From JACVRW01 sp963826165 (GTDB lineage: Bacteria; Actinomycetota; Thermoleophilia; Solirubrobacterales; Thermoleophilaceae): a stretch of 64,000 nt of DNA. Position numbers and translations under genes: made by a program. A model generated the notes under the pieces. The model saw only the letters and a program-made list of their open reading frames with translations, searched no databases and was not told the origin of the DNA. This document shows, one piece after another, positions 20,860 to 31,200 of the stretch (position 1 is its first letter; every line of letters begins with the position of its first letter). The stretch is from positions 314,828 through 378,827 of the forward strand of contig CAWGWC010000024.1 in assembly GCA_963826165.1 (NCBI GenBank). Reading direction: 5' to 3'.

Positions 20860-21420
20860 CTAGGCGCGAGAGACGTACTCGCCCGAGCGGGTGTCCACCC
20901 GGACGCGATCGCCGACGTTGACGAACAGGGGCACCCGCACCACCACGCCGGACTCGAGGGTGGCCGGCTTGTCGCCGCCACCGGAGGCCGTGTCGCCGCG
21001 AAGGCCCGGGTCGGTCTCGGCCACGGCCAGCTCCACCGCGCTCGGGACCTGCACGTCGCTCGGCGACTCGTCCACGTAGAGGATGTCCACCTCCTGATTG
21101 GGAACCACCCACTTGAGCGACTCCTGGACCGAGTCCTCGGGCACCGCCATCTGGTCGTAGGTCTGCACGTCCATGAAGTGAGCGTCGGTGCCGTCGGCGT
21201 ACAGGAAGGTCATCTTGCGCGACTCGGTGCGCACCGGCCGGAACTTCTCGCCGGCCCGAAACGTTCGGTCGATCACCGCGCCGTCATCCACCCGCTTGAG
21301 CTTCGTGCGCACGAAGGCGCCGCCCTTGCCGGGCTTGACGTGCTGAAACTCGACGATCCGGAATATGCGGCCGTCGACCTCGACGTGCATCCCGTTCTTG
21401 AACTGGTTGGTCGATACCAA
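20860..21420 (-). CDS. efp: Elongation factor P
   Basis: 186 residues if started at the TTG at 21420, which gives the family N-terminus (STNQFKNGMHVEVDG) and the usual EF-P length; an ATG at 21459 would add 13 residues. EF-P relieves ribosome stalling at polyproline. The domain I loop contains HVKPGKGGAFVRTKL, with the modifiable residue position occupied by Lys in PGKGGA. The C-terminal OB domain ends LFVNVGDRVRVDTRSGEYV, a strong EF-P signature. First gene of the efp-nusB-xseB-like-prenyl synthase-dxs chain, divergent from an SRPBCC gene. Confidence 0.94.
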   Translation of the reverse strand: MVSTNQFKNGMHVEVDGRIFRIVEFQHVKPGKGGAFVRTKLKRVDDGAVIDRTFRAGEKFRPVRTESRKMTFLYADGTDAHFMDVQTYDQMAVPEDSVQESLKWVVPNQEVDILYVDESPSDVQVPSAVELAVAETDPGLRGDTASGGGDKPATLESGVVVRVPLFVNVGDRVRVDTRSGEYVSRA

Positions 21421-21478
21421 GGCGCCCTTAGGGTAGACGCCGTACCGGGACCCGGGCATCGGCTGAGAGACTCTCCGC

Positions 21479-21922
21479 GTGTCGGAACATCGTCAGCAGG
21501 CCCACCTCGACGCCCCCCTTGAAGTCGTCTGGGATCTGGTCGGCACACCGGGCCGCTACCCCGAGTGGTGGCCGCGAGTGATCGAGGTTCGGGGCGAGTC
21601 GTTCGAGGAGGGCGACGAGTACGCCCAGGTGACCAAAGACCCGATCGGAAAGACCGAGTCGAACTTCCTGCTCGAGCGGCGTGACAACCTGCGCGAGATC
21701 CGGATGAGCTGCCGGCTGACGGGCATGTATGCCCAGTGGCTTCTCACGCCCGCCCAGGGGGGTACTTTCGTCGAGCTCGAAATGGGGATGGAGGCAAGGC
21801 GCTTGGGCGACCTGATCTTTGACCGAGCCCTCGGCAAGGTGTACTTCCGGCGCTGGGCGAACGAGTCGCTCGATGGCCTGCGCGACGCAGCGCTTCGCCG
21901 GGGCGACAGCACAGGCTCTTAG
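21479..21922 (+). CDS. SRPBCC (START-like) family protein
   Basis: 147 residues from GTG 21479. Small ligand-binding helix-grip fold: APLEVVWDLVGTPGRYPEWW at the N-terminus and a long C-terminal helix (FRRWANESLDGLRDAA). Polyketide cyclase/dehydrase-type annotation is common for the family but gives no specific function. Divergent from efp with only about 20-60 bases between start codons, so promoters overlap. Confidence 0.7.
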   Translation: MSEHRQQAHLDAPLEVVWDLVGTPGRYPEWWPRVIEVRGESFEEGDEYAQVTKDPIGKTESNFLLERRDNLREIRMSCRLTGMYAQWLLTPAQGGTFVELEMGMEARRLGDLIFDRALGKVYFRRWANESLDGLRDAALRRGDSTGS

Positions 21923-21930
21923 CCGTCGCG

Positions 21931-22449
21931 TCAGCGCTTGGCGAGCGCCTCGCGAACCCGCGTGACGCCGTTCAGCGCCGCGGTCATGAGGCGCTCGGGC
22001 GGGGAGTCCTTCGGCGGCATCGCCCCGAGCTGCCGCGCCATGGTCATGCCGTCCATGTACGCCTCCACGCGGTTGATCTGGCCCTCGCTGACCCAGATCA
22101 TGTCCATGCCCTCCAGGTCGACCGCGCGGCCGGTGGGACGCATCCCCTGGAAGCTCCCGGATCCGTCGAAGGTGCCGCGCACCTGCCAGCGCACCACGGC
22201 CTTCTCGGTGTCGCCGACCACGTCCAGCACCTTCAGCTCGAAGTCCGGAAAGGCGTCATACAGCTCGCCGAAGAAGTCCCGGATCTCGTCGCGCGAGGCC
22301 GAGTCCATCACTCCGTAGATCCGCCCGCGCGCGCCGGGCGCGTAGAAGCGCATCTGCGCGTCGCGCTCGCGTCGCCCCACCGCCTCCAGGTAGGAGCGGG
22401 CGACCTCCGCCGCGCTCGCCGTCTGGGTGTCGCTGCCGAGTGTGCTCAT
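21931..22449 (-). CDS. SnoaL-like/NTF2-fold protein
   Basis: 172 residues from ATG 22449. The alpha+beta barrel pattern is visible: AEVARSYLEAVGRRERDAQM, FFGELYDAFPDFELKVLDVV, then beta strands with AVVRWQVRGTFDG, and GQINRVEAYMDGM. The family covers ester cyclases and non-catalytic binding proteins. Substrate unknown. Convergent with the SRPBCC gene, 8 bases apart. Confidence 0.72.
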   Translation of the reverse strand: MSTLGSDTQTASAAEVARSYLEAVGRRERDAQMRFYAPGARGRIYGVMDSASRDEIRDFFGELYDAFPDFELKVLDVVGDTEKAVVRWQVRGTFDGSGSFQGMRPTGRAVDLEGMDMIWVSEGQINRVEAYMDGMTMARQLGAMPPKDSPPERLMTAALNGVTRVREALAKR

Positions 22450-22487
22450 GGCCGCAGCCTCCCGCCCGCCCGCTGCGATGTCAACGC

Positions 22488-23228
22488 CTAGCAAGCGTCC
22501 GGCGGCAGGCGCCCCTCCTCGGCCAGCTTCTCGAGGTGGGCGGCGAGGGTCAGCTCCGCAGCCGGGCGAAGCTCGTCGGGGACCTCCGACCAGGCCCGGT
22601 CGAGCAGCTCACCGCGCGTGCGCGCGCCGGCGTCGAGCGCCTCGACCAGCCGTCGCTCGCGGTCCAGCCGGTGCGCGAGGTACTCGTCGAGCTTCGCGGC
22701 GGGTTCCCAGACGTAGGGGCCGTGGCCGGGACAGAGCACTTCGAGCTCGAGTTCGCGGAGCCGGCGAAGCGAGTCGAGGTAGGCCGACAGCGATCCCTCG
22801 CCGGGCGCGATGAAGACGCTGCCGGTGCCGAGCACCGTGTCCCCGGTGAAGCAGACGCGACCGAAGATCAGGCAGACCGAGTCGGCCGAGTGCCCGGGAG
22901 TGGCGAGCGCACGGAACGGGCCCACCTCCGAGCCGTCCGTGGGGAGCGTCACCGGCGCTCCGAGCCGACCTGCCCCCTCGGCGTGATCGGCGTGGGAATG
23001 CGTAAGCACCACGCCCTCGATCCCCTCCGACGCGGCCTCGCGAACCACCGCGAGGTGCTCCTCGTCGGCAGGCCCCGGATCCACTACCCAGCGTCCGACG
23101 ACGTAGGTGTTCGTGCCGTCCAACGTCATGGCCGAGGCATTGCCCGCACGCACGCGAACGACGCCCTCGGGATCGGTGTCGAAAGCCTGCACCAGCAGGG
23201 GTTCTAGCGGAGTATGCTCGGAAGGCAT
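22488..23228 (-). CDS. Metallo-beta-lactamase fold hydrolase (LACTB2-like)
   Basis: 246 residues. Metal-binding HxHxDH in LTHSHADHAEGAG, a later His in TPGHSADSVC, Asp in CFTGDTVLG and a His in CPGHGPYVW: the full glyoxalase II/RNase Z-type di-metal site. The C-terminal winged-helix-like tail (about residues 180-246, ELLDRAWSEVPDELRP) matches LACTB2-type proteins, in which it aids nucleic-acid or thioester substrates. Exact substrate unknown. Its ATG shares base 23228 with the TTG start of the divergent SpoIIE-domain gene. Confidence 0.82.
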   Translation of the reverse strand: MPSEHTPLEPLLVQAFDTDPEGVVRVRAGNASAMTLDGTNTYVVGRWVVDPGPADEEHLAVVREAASEGIEGVVLTHSHADHAEGAGRLGAPVTLPTDGSEVGPFRALATPGHSADSVCLIFGRVCFTGDTVLGTGSVFIAPGEGSLSAYLDSLRRLRELELEVLCPGHGPYVWEPAAKLDEYLAHRLDRERRLVEALDAGARTRGELLDRAWSEVPDELRPAAELTLAAHLEKLAEEGRLPPDAC

Positions 23229-25750
23229 TGCGCTCGCGGATCGACCCGGGGGGATTTGCGAGCGAGCGGGTCGTGCTCCTGCTCGCTCTCGGAGTGCTCC
23301 TCATCGTGACCGTCGTCGACCTGGCCGTCGGCGGCCGAGCCGTGCTGGTGGAACTGCTGGTGGCGGGACCGCTCGTGGCCGCAACGCGATGCACGGTGGT
23401 GAAGACCGCCCTGGTGGCCGCACTGGCGATGGCCATCTCGATCCCGCTGGGGCTGGCCGGCGACGAGTTCTTCGACGCTGAGCACGTGAGCGGCGTCGTC
23501 GCCCTGGGCATCGGCAGCCTCCTTGCCGTGGCCATCGCCGCACTGCGCTCCGGCCGCGAGCGCGACGCCGCCCGGCTGACCGTTCAGTACGACGTGGCGC
23601 GCGTGCTGGCCGAATCGGAGTCCATGGAGGAGGCCGGGCCCCCACTGCTCGAGGCGATCGCCCGTCCCTTGGGCTGGCGGGCGGCGCACCTGTGGCAGCA
23701 GGACGACGACGGCCGGCTCAGGCGCACGGCCGCCTGGGTCGGCAGCGGACGAGACCTGACCGACTTCGAGCGACAGACCCTCGAGCTGCGGCCGGAGCCT
23801 GGACAGGGACTGCCCGGCCGCGTGTGGCAAGCCAGGCGTCCCGCGTGGGTCACCGATCTGAGCACCGACGAGAACTTCCTGCGCCACGAGGGCGCCGCTG
23901 CCGGGGGACTCGTGTGTGGCATGGCCTTCCCGGTGCAGAGCGCCGACCGGCTCGTGGCGGTGATCGAGCTGTTCTCCCACGAGCGCCGCGAGCTCGACCG
24001 GCCGCTGGTGGCGCTCACCGAGGCGCTGGGGGCGCAGATCGCCGCCTTTGCCAGCCGGATGAACGCCACCGCAGCGGTTCGCGCCAGCGAGAGCCGGGCC
24101 AGCCAGTCCCGCGACCAGCTCGAGGCCATGCTGCAGGGGGTGGCCGACGCCGTGACCGTGCAGGCGCCCGACGGTCGCCTGCTGTTCGTCAACGACGCCG
24201 CGGTGGAGACGCTCGGCTTCAGCTCCAGCTCTGACCTCCTCGAGTCACCGCCGGGCGAGATCCTTTCGCGGTTCGAGATCCTCGGTCCCGACGGCGCTCC
24301 GTTTCCGCCCAACGACCTGCCCGGAAGGCGCGCCCTCGACGGCGAGGAGGGCGCCGAGGCGGTTGTTCGCTTCCAGACGAAGGGCACCGGCGAGGAGCGC
24401 TGGGCCAACATCAAGGCAACTCCGGTGCGAAACGGCGACGGGGCCGTGGCGATGGCGATCAACGTCATCGAGGACATCAGCGCGCACAAGCGCTCGGAGC
24501 TCGCCCAGCGCTTCCTGTCGCGTACCAGCGAGGTGCTGGGCCACTGGGTCGGCACCGACGAGCTGCTCGAGCGCGTGGCTGCCCTGGCCGTCCCGGAGAT
24601 AGCGGACTGGTGTGCCGTGGACCTCGTGAGCGAGCCCGGTGAGCTGCGGCGGGTGACGCTCACCCACGCCGACCCGGAGCAGCGTGCCCGGGGCGAGGAG
24701 CTGTCCGCGCGCTATCCCGCCGACCCCGCCACCTCGGCGGTCCACCAAGTCGTGCGCACCGGGGTGGCCGAGCTGTATCCGGAGATCACCGACGACCTGA
24801 TTCGCCAGACGACCCAGGACGAGGAGCACTTCCGGCTGCTCTCCGAGTTCGGGATGCGGTCGGCGTTGATCGTCCCGATGACCGTGCGCGAGCGCACGCT
24901 CGGCGTCATCACGTTCGTAACCGGGCCCTCGGGCCGGCGCTTCGACGAGACGGATCTCGCGGTGACCGAGGAGCTGGCCCGGCGCTGCGCGACCGCGCTC
25001 GACAACTCCCGCCTCTATCGCGAGCGCTCGTACATCGCCCGCACCCTTCAGCAGAGCCTCCTCCCGGTGGAGCTGCCCGACATGCCCGGCATCGAGGCCG
25101 CGGCGCGCTTTCGGCCGACCGGCGAGGGCAACGAGGTCGGCGGAGACTTCTACGACCTGTTCCAGAGCGAGGGACCGGGCTGGACCGTGATCATGGGCGA
25201 CGTGTGCGGCAAGGGTCCCGACGCCGCCGCCGTGACGGCGCTGGCGCGCTACACCCTGCGGGCCGCCGCCATGCACGAGCGGCTGCCGAGCCGCAGCCTG
25301 GCGCTCCTCAACGACGCGCTGCTGCGCCAGCGCTCCGACCGGCGCTTCTGCACCGTGGCCTACGCCTATCTGGAGATGGTCAACGGCGGCGCCCGGCTCG
25401 GCGTGGCCAGCGGCGGGCACCCACTGCCGATGCTCGTTCGCGGCGACGGCACCGTCGAGCGCGTCGGTGTGCCGGGCACGCTGCTCGGAGTGGTGCCCGA
25501 CCCGCAGATCGAGGACCGCTCGGTGACGCTCTCGCGCGGCGACCTCCTGGTCTTCTTCACCGACGGCGTGATCGAGTCGCGCGGAGCCGAGCGGCGGCTG
25601 GACGAGGACCGGCTGGCCGAGCTGCTCAGCCGCTGTGCCGGCGGCGACGCGGACACGGTGGCCGCCGAGGTGGAGCAGGCCGCGCTGCGCTCCTGGGGCG
25701 GCCGGGCCGGCGACGACATCGCCGTGCTCGTGCTCCGCGTGGCGCCCTGA
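23228..25750 (+). CDS. Membrane GAF-PAS-GAF-SpoIIE (PPM) serine phosphatase
   Basis: 840 residues. Three N-terminal hydrophobic segments (about residues 15-108), a GAF domain (~120-270), a PAS domain (~290-410, GVADAVTVQAPDGRLLFVND), a second GAF (~425-595) and a C-terminal SpoIIE/RsbU phosphatase (~620-838). The phosphatase metal sites are seen in GNEVGGDFYDLF, GDVCGKGPDAAAV, FTDGVIESRG and GDDIAVLVLR. Such proteins dephosphorylate anti-sigma factor antagonists in partner-switching stress pathways. The gene for an anti-sigma-like ATPase follows 95 bases downstream. The start TTG is uncertain; a GTG about 14 codons later would remove only the pre-membrane segment. Confidence 0.9.
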   Translation: MRSRIDPGGFASERVVLLLALGVLLIVTVVDLAVGGRAVLVELLVAGPLVAATRCTVVKTALVAALAMAISIPLGLAGDEFFDAEHVSGVVALGIGSLLAVAIAALRSGRERDAARLTVQYDVARVLAESESMEEAGPPLLEAIARPLGWRAAHLWQQDDDGRLRRTAAWVGSGRDLTDFERQTLELRPEPGQGLPGRVWQARRPAWVTDLSTDENFLRHEGAAAGGLVCGMAFPVQSADRLVAVIELFSHERRELDRPLVALTEALGAQIAAFASRMNATAAVRASESRASQSRDQLEAMLQGVADAVTVQAPDGRLLFVNDAAVETLGFSSSSDLLESPPGEILSRFEILGPDGAPFPPNDLPGRRALDGEEGAEAVVRFQTKGTGEERWANIKATPVRNGDGAVAMAINVIEDISAHKRSELAQRFLSRTSEVLGHWVGTDELLERVAALAVPEIADWCAVDLVSEPGELRRVTLTHADPEQRARGEELSARYPADPATSAVHQVVRTGVAELYPEITDDLIRQTTQDEEHFRLLSEFGMRSALIVPMTVRERTLGVITFVTGPSGRRFDETDLAVTEELARRCATALDNSRLYRERSYIARTLQQSLLPVELPDMPGIEAAARFRPTGEGNEVGGDFYDLFQSEGPGWTVIMGDVCGKGPDAAAVTALARYTLRAAAMHERLPSRSLALLNDALLRQRSDRRFCTVAYAYLEMVNGGARLGVASGGHPLPMLVRGDGTVERVGVPGTLLGVVPDPQIEDRSVTLSRGDLLVFFTDGVIESRGAERRLDEDRLAELLSRCAGGDADTVAAEVEQAALRSWGGRAGDDIAVLVLRVAP

Positions 25751-25845
25751 GACGGCTGGGATGTTGAGGGCCCTGCCATGACGGGTAGGACCGGTGTGAT
25801 GTTCCTGACCGTTGTCCCCGGCGCGACTCCAGCGCGCACAGGCCG

Positions 25846-26235
25846 TTGGCGTCCGCGGTGGAAGACGACCTGAGTGTGCGCCTGAGCGGCGGGCAAGAGG
25901 CGCCTGCACGGGCGCGGAGGGCGCTGGCCAGACTGCGGGCCGATCTGGACGCGCCGACCATGGAGACGCTCCGGCTCCTGGTGACCGAGCTGGTGGGCAA
26001 CAGCGTGAAGCACGCGAAGGCCGAGAGCGTGATCCTGAACGTGCGGGTGAACTCCAGAGCGGTGCTGGCCGAGGTGACCGACGAGGGCGAGGGCTTTCGC
26101 CCCGCCAGCGCCGGCGCCCGGCGGGCCGACGACACCGGCTGGGGGCTCTTCATGGTCGAGCGGCTGGCCGATCGCTGGGGCGTGGTGCGCGACGGCAAGG
26201 CCACGCGTGTGTGGTTCGAGCTGAGCCGGGCCTAG
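25846..26235 (+). CDS. Anti-sigma factor-type ATP-binding protein (HATPase_c_2, RsbW-like)
   Basis: 129 residues from TTG 25846 (a GTG five codons in is an alternative). GHKL ATPase fold: N-box LVTELVGNSVKHA, G1 box TDEGEGFRP and G2 box GWGLFMVERLADRWG. In partner switching such kinases hold a sigma factor or phosphorylate its antagonist; the upstream SpoIIE phosphatase would reverse this. No antagonist (STAS) or sigma gene is adjacent, so the target is unknown. Confidence 0.85.
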   Translation: MASAVEDDLSVRLSGGQEAPARARRALARLRADLDAPTMETLRLLVTELVGNSVKHAKAESVILNVRVNSRAVLAEVTDEGEGFRPASAGARRADDTGWGLFMVERLADRWGVVRDGKATRVWFELSRA

Positions 26236-26241
26236 CGTCGC

Positions 26242-27153
26242 TCAGAAGGTCAACTGCTCCTCTTCCGGCGGGGCCTGCCCCAACAGGGCGCGGAAGCGCT
26301 GCGCGGCGGTGGGAGCGTCGTCGTCGCGGTTGTTGTTGAAGGCCACATGGACCTCTGTCGCCTGCTCGGCCATCTCGAGCACCCGCGCCTTGACCTCCTC
26401 GAGCTCCGCGTCGTCGTAGCGCCAGCCGAAACGCTCCGCCACCGACTTGCCCTTCAGGTATCCGTCGGCGTTGCGCCCGTGCAGGCGCAGGTAGGCCAGG
26501 TCGTCGCGGGTGACCGCGTCGAGGTCCGAGGGCATGATGGGCACGTGGTCGCCGGGCGGCGCGTCGACGCTGACGAAGGCGACCCCGTGATCGGAGAACC
26601 ACTCGATCGTCTCCGCCCGCCGGCTCTCGCGCACCCAGCCACGATGGCGGAGCTCGATCGCCAGCCGCTGCGAGCCGAAAGCCGCCACCAGGCCGTCGAG
26701 CTCGTCCAGCCGGTTCTTGCCGGGCGCGAACGCCGGGGTCATCTGAACGAGGTAGGCCCCGAGCTTTCCGGCGTCCGCAAGAGGAGCGGTCTCCTCGAGT
26801 AGGCGAGCGACGAGAGCTACCTCGAGCTCAGGGGTCATCAGCACCCGTCGCCGAGGTCCGGTCCCCACGCCCTCCCGCATGTCCGGCGGAAGCGAGTCGA
26901 GAGGCGCGGCATGGCGGGACAGGGCACGGTGGGCCTTGACGTCGAAGGTGAACTCATCCGGTGTGATCTGCACCCAGCCGTGAACGGTGTTGCGGTCCGG
27001 GATGGCGTAGAAGCTCGAGTTGAGCTCAACCGCTTTGAAGCGCTGCGCGTACCAGGGCAGCCGCTCCTTCGCCGCCATCCCGCGGGGATACCACTCCTTC
27101 ACGAAGCCGGGGTCGGCCCAACTGGAGGTGCCCACGAGGATGCGGCCGGCCAT
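26242..27153 (-). CDS. DUF72 domain-containing protein (YecE-like)
   Basis: 303 residues from ATG 27153. TIM-barrel protein of the DUF72 family: opening ILVGTSSWADPGF, the central ELNSSFYAIPD, YLVQMTPAFAPGKNRL, AIELRHRGWV and the C-terminal VHVAFNNNRDDDAPTAAQRF are all family hallmarks. Biochemical role unknown. Convergent with the anti-sigma-like gene, 6 bases apart. Confidence 0.9.
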   Translation of the reverse strand: MAGRILVGTSSWADPGFVKEWYPRGMAAKERLPWYAQRFKAVELNSSFYAIPDRNTVHGWVQITPDEFTFDVKAHRALSRHAAPLDSLPPDMREGVGTGPRRRVLMTPELEVALVARLLEETAPLADAGKLGAYLVQMTPAFAPGKNRLDELDGLVAAFGSQRLAIELRHRGWVRESRRAETIEWFSDHGVAFVSVDAPPGDHVPIMPSDLDAVTRDDLAYLRLHGRNADGYLKGKSVAERFGWRYDDAELEEVKARVLEMAEQATEVHVAFNNNRDDDAPTAAQRFRALLGQAPPEEEQLTF

Positions 27154-27207
27154 GGGCCACATCCTGACGCGCGGCCGAGCGCCGCGGCGTGCAGCTAGAT
27201 TGACCCT

Positions 27208-28212
27208 GTGAGCGAGCAGCTCCAAGAGGCCTGGAAGCTCGAGGGAATCTCACCCAAGGCGTACCAGCACCCAGCCGACCGCGCCGCCACCGCGGCGCTG
27301 GCCAAGGTGCCCTATCTCGACCAGGTGGTGCGGCGCCTCGTGGCGCTCGGTTACGAGCGGGCCCTGCGCGCGGCGTCCCTCGGCTCCTCCGTGAGGCTGG
27401 GCCAGGATCAGCTGCCACACATCTGGGTGCTCCATCGCCAGGTCTTCAACGCGCTCGACATGGACGACGTGCCCGATCTCTACATCACGCAGTTCCCGCT
27501 GGCGAACGCGTTCGCCATGGGCACCGGGAAGCCGATCGTGGTGCTCAACTCCGAGCTCGTCCGCATTCTCGACGACGACGGCCGGCGCATCGTCCTCGCT
27601 CACGAGGCCGCACACGTGCATTCGGATCACGTGCTCTACCGGACCGCACTGCTGATCCTGCTGCGACTCGGCTCCTCGATACGGCTCCCGATCCTGGCCG
27701 GCCTGCCGTTGCTGGCCATACAGCTGGCGCTCCTCGAATGGTTTCGCGCCGCCGAGCTGTCCTGCGACCGCGCCGCTGCGCTCGTCACGCGAGACCCGCA
27801 GGCTGTCTGCCGGGCGATGATGGTGATGGCCGCCGGCGAGGAGGCAGACAACCTCAACCTCGACGCCTTCATCGCCCAGGGCATGGACTACACCGAGGGT
27901 GGCAGCGGCCTCGAGAAGATGACCAAGATGATGCAGGACCTCGGCGTGACGCACCCGATGCCGGTGCGACGGGTGAAGCTGCTGCTCGACTGGGTCCGCG
28001 AGGGCGACTACGACGTCATGGTCCGGGGCGAGTACCTGCGCCGGGGCGACGAGCCCGGGGCACGCGAGGAGGCCGAGTCCGCCGGAGCGTTCTACTCCGA
28101 CAGCATCTCGGGCGCCTTTGCCCAGGCCGGTTCGTCGATCGCCGAGGTGGGCCAACAGCTGGGCGACTGGCTCAAGCGCACTCGCGATCAGGGCAATCGC
28201 GACGAGAAGTAG
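27208..28212 (+). CDS. M48 family zinc metallopeptidase
   Basis: 334 residues. HEXXH is in VLAHEAAHVHSDH (about residue 133), with the third ligand Glu in FRAAELSCDRAAA. Between them is a hydrophobic stretch (LPILAGLPLLAIQLALLEWF) that probably anchors or embeds the protein. The N-terminal ~120 residues include the typical QFPLANAFAMGTGKPIVVL strand before the zinc helix. The C-terminal tail is charged. HtpX/Ste24-like membrane proteases act in quality control; the actual substrate is unknown. Divergent from the DUF72 gene. Confidence 0.87.
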   Translation: MSEQLQEAWKLEGISPKAYQHPADRAATAALAKVPYLDQVVRRLVALGYERALRAASLGSSVRLGQDQLPHIWVLHRQVFNALDMDDVPDLYITQFPLANAFAMGTGKPIVVLNSELVRILDDDGRRIVLAHEAAHVHSDHVLYRTALLILLRLGSSIRLPILAGLPLLAIQLALLEWFRAAELSCDRAAALVTRDPQAVCRAMMVMAAGEEADNLNLDAFIAQGMDYTEGGSGLEKMTKMMQDLGVTHPMPVRRVKLLLDWVREGDYDVMVRGEYLRRGDEPGAREEAESAGAFYSDSISGAFAQAGSSIAEVGQQLGDWLKRTRDQGNRDEK

Positions 28213-28224
28213 CGCTCGGCTGAC

Positions 28225-31200
28225 CTAGCGGCCTCGCCTCCCGAAGGAGTTACCAGCGGGGACCACCGCCCGCAGGTCCGCCTCCTCGCCGCCGCGCATA
28301 ACGTCGTCGCCGGCCTCGCTCGACCACGTGCGGCGGGGCTCGATGTGGGTGACCTTGGCCCGTGGCAGGTCGGGACGCTCGAGGCGCTCGATGCGGTCGA
28401 CCAGCACGTTCACGGTGCCTTCCCGGCGCTCCAGGCGCCCGGTGGCCAGCACCAGCGGCTCGGTGCGCACCGCCAGGCGGAAGCGATCGTGCACCGGCGG
28501 GGGCACGATCAGGTTGATCGTGCCGAGCTCGTCCTCCAGCAGCATGAAGGTGACCCCCTTGGCGGTGGCGGGACGCTGGCGGGCCACCACGAGCCCGGCC
28601 ACCCGCACCCGGCGCCCGTTCTCGTGGCGCTCGAGCTCGTCGCTCGTGCGCAGGTCGTCGGGCAGCCCGGGCCTCATCAGCTCGAGCGGGTGCTCGCGCA
28701 GGGTGACCCCCGTGGAGCCGTAGTCGGCCAGCATTCGCTCCCAGGCCGAGAGCGCCCGCAGCTCGGGACCCTCGTGAGCATCGAGCGGAAGGGCGAGCTG
28801 GGTGCCCTCCTCCACCGGCGTTCCGGGAACGGCCACGCCGAGCATCCACAGCGCGCGACGGCGGCGGCCCTGCTCGGGACCGTCCACGAGGGCGTCGCAC
28901 GCCCCGGCCCAGGCCAGCCTCCCCAGGGTCTCTCCCGACGCCCCCGAACGTCCGGCCAGGTCGCCGAGCGAGCGCCACCCGCCTCCGTCGCGGCGCTCGA
29001 CGGCCATCGCCTTGACCTCCTGCTCGCGAACGCCGCTCACGTACCCGAGTCCCAGCCGCACCGCGAGGCCGCCTGTGCCCCGAGGGGCGTCAGCCCCGAC
29101 TTGGGTAGTGGGAAGCACTTCGACCACGCACTTGGCGTCGCTGCGCACCACGCAGGGCGGCAGCACCTCCACCCTCTTGCGCTGTGCCTCGTGCACGAGA
29201 TTGTCGGGCGGATAGAAGCCCATCGGCTGCTCGTTGAGCAGGGCACACAGGAACTCGGGGTGGTAGTGCACCCGCAGCCAGGTGGACTGGTAGGCCAGCA
29301 GCCCGAACGCAGCGGAGTGGGCCTTGGGAAAGCCGAAGCCGGCGAAGCCCACGATCTGCTGCCACACCCTTTCGGCCACCTCGCGCGAAGCGCCGTGGGC
29401 AGCGCCGCCGGCGATGAACTTCTCCTCGTAGGCGCGGATCGCCGCCTCGGAGCGCTTGCGGCTCATCGCCCGCCGCAGTCCCTCGGCCTCCCCCGGGCTG
29501 AAGCCGGCGAAGGCCATCGCCACCTCGAGCACCTGGTCCTGGAAGACGATCGTGCCGAGGGTGTCGCGCAGCACCGGCTCGAGCGTGGGATGCAGGTAGG
29601 GCACCTCGTACGACGGGTCCGCCCGCAGCGCCTTGCGGTTCTCGATGTAGGGGTGCACCGCTCCGCCGACGATCGGCCCCGGCCGCACCAGCGCCACCTG
29701 GACGGTGAGGTCGTCGAGGTTCTCGGGCCGCGTGCGCTTGAGCATCTGCATCTGCGCGCGCGACTCGATCTGAAACACACCGGTGGTCTCCGCCTCCTGG
29801 ATGCGGGCGTACACCTCTCGGTCGTCGTAGGGGATGCGCGACAGGTCGATGCGCTCGTTGCGCACCCGGGCGATCTCGTCCACACAGCGCTCGACCGCCG
29901 AGAGCATCCCCAGCCCGAGCAGGTCGATCTTGAGAAAGCCGGCGTCGCCGCACGAGTCCTTGTCCCACTGGACCATCTGCCGGCCCTCCATCGACGCGGG
30001 CTGGACCGGGCACAGGTCGATCAGCGGCTGGGTGGAGATGACCATCCCACCCGGGTGCTGGGACTGGTGGCGGGGCAGCCCCCAGGCGTCGCGGGCGAGC
30101 TTGACCAGAGCGTCCCAGCGTGGCGAGCGGTGGCCCCGGTTGTCATGCTCGGGGACCTCTTCTTCTATGTCGTTGCGGTCCTTCCACGGATCGACCGCCC
30201 GGGCGAGCCGCTCGATCTCACCCGGCGGCAGCCCCAGCGCCTTGGCGAAGTCCCGCACCGCCGAGCGCACCTGGAAGGTGGCGAAGGCGGCCACGAGCGC
30301 ACAGCGGTCGCGGCCGTAGCGGTCGTGCACGCGCGGGATCAGGACGTCACGGATGTCGCGCGGGAAGTCGAGGTCGATGTCCGGAAGCGCGGTGAGCTCC
30401 TCGTTGAGGAAGCGCCCCAGCAGCAGCTCGTTCTCGATCGGGTCGACGTGCGAGAGCCCGGTGAGGTAACAGACGATCGAGGACACGCTCGAGCCCCTCC
30501 CCCGCCCCGGAGGCATCAGCCGCCGCGCCGACTCCGGGCCGCGCACCTCCGCCGCCACCCCCCGGGCCAGCTCGAGCATGTCGCGGTGGAGCAGGAAGAA
30601 GCCGGACAGCCCCAGATGACGGATCACCCGCAGCTCCTCGTCGAGCCGGCCGATCGCCTCCTCGCGGCTGCGGCGCCCGGAGTAGCGCTCCTCGAACATC
30701 CCCCGGCAGAGCTCGGCCAGGTTGCGATCGGCATCCGGATCCTCCGAGCCGGGATAGCGATAGCCGAGATCCTCGGTGAGGTCGAAGCGAAGGCGCTCGG
30801 CCAGCCGTCCGCTCTCCTCCACGGCGTCGGGGTGGTCGCGAAAGCGCTGGGCCATGCGCTCGGGGGGCGAGAGCACATGCGACGAGTTGCCGCGGCGGCG
30901 GGGCTCTGTCTCGTCGAGCGTGGCCCCCAGCCGCACGGCGACCATGGCGTCCTGCAGGGGAATGCGCTCTCGCGCGTGCGCATGGATGTTGCCCGTGGCC
31001 ACGCGCGGCACTCCGAGCCGCTCGCCGAGCTCAGACAGAAGCCGGTTGCGGCGCCGGTCGTGGCGCCAGTAGGGACGCTGCAGCTCGATGCGAAAGCGGT
31101 CGCGGCCGAAGATCCCGAGCAGGCGGCGCGCCATCGCGGCGGCCCCCGGGTGATCCTCGGCCTCGAGGCGCGACGCCACCGCCCCGTCGCCCGCACACCC

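Noticed and set aside
22440..23207. 255-codon plus-strand open frame opposite the MBL-fold gene
   Set aside because: No motif, biased composition, fully antisense to a protein with a complete metal site.
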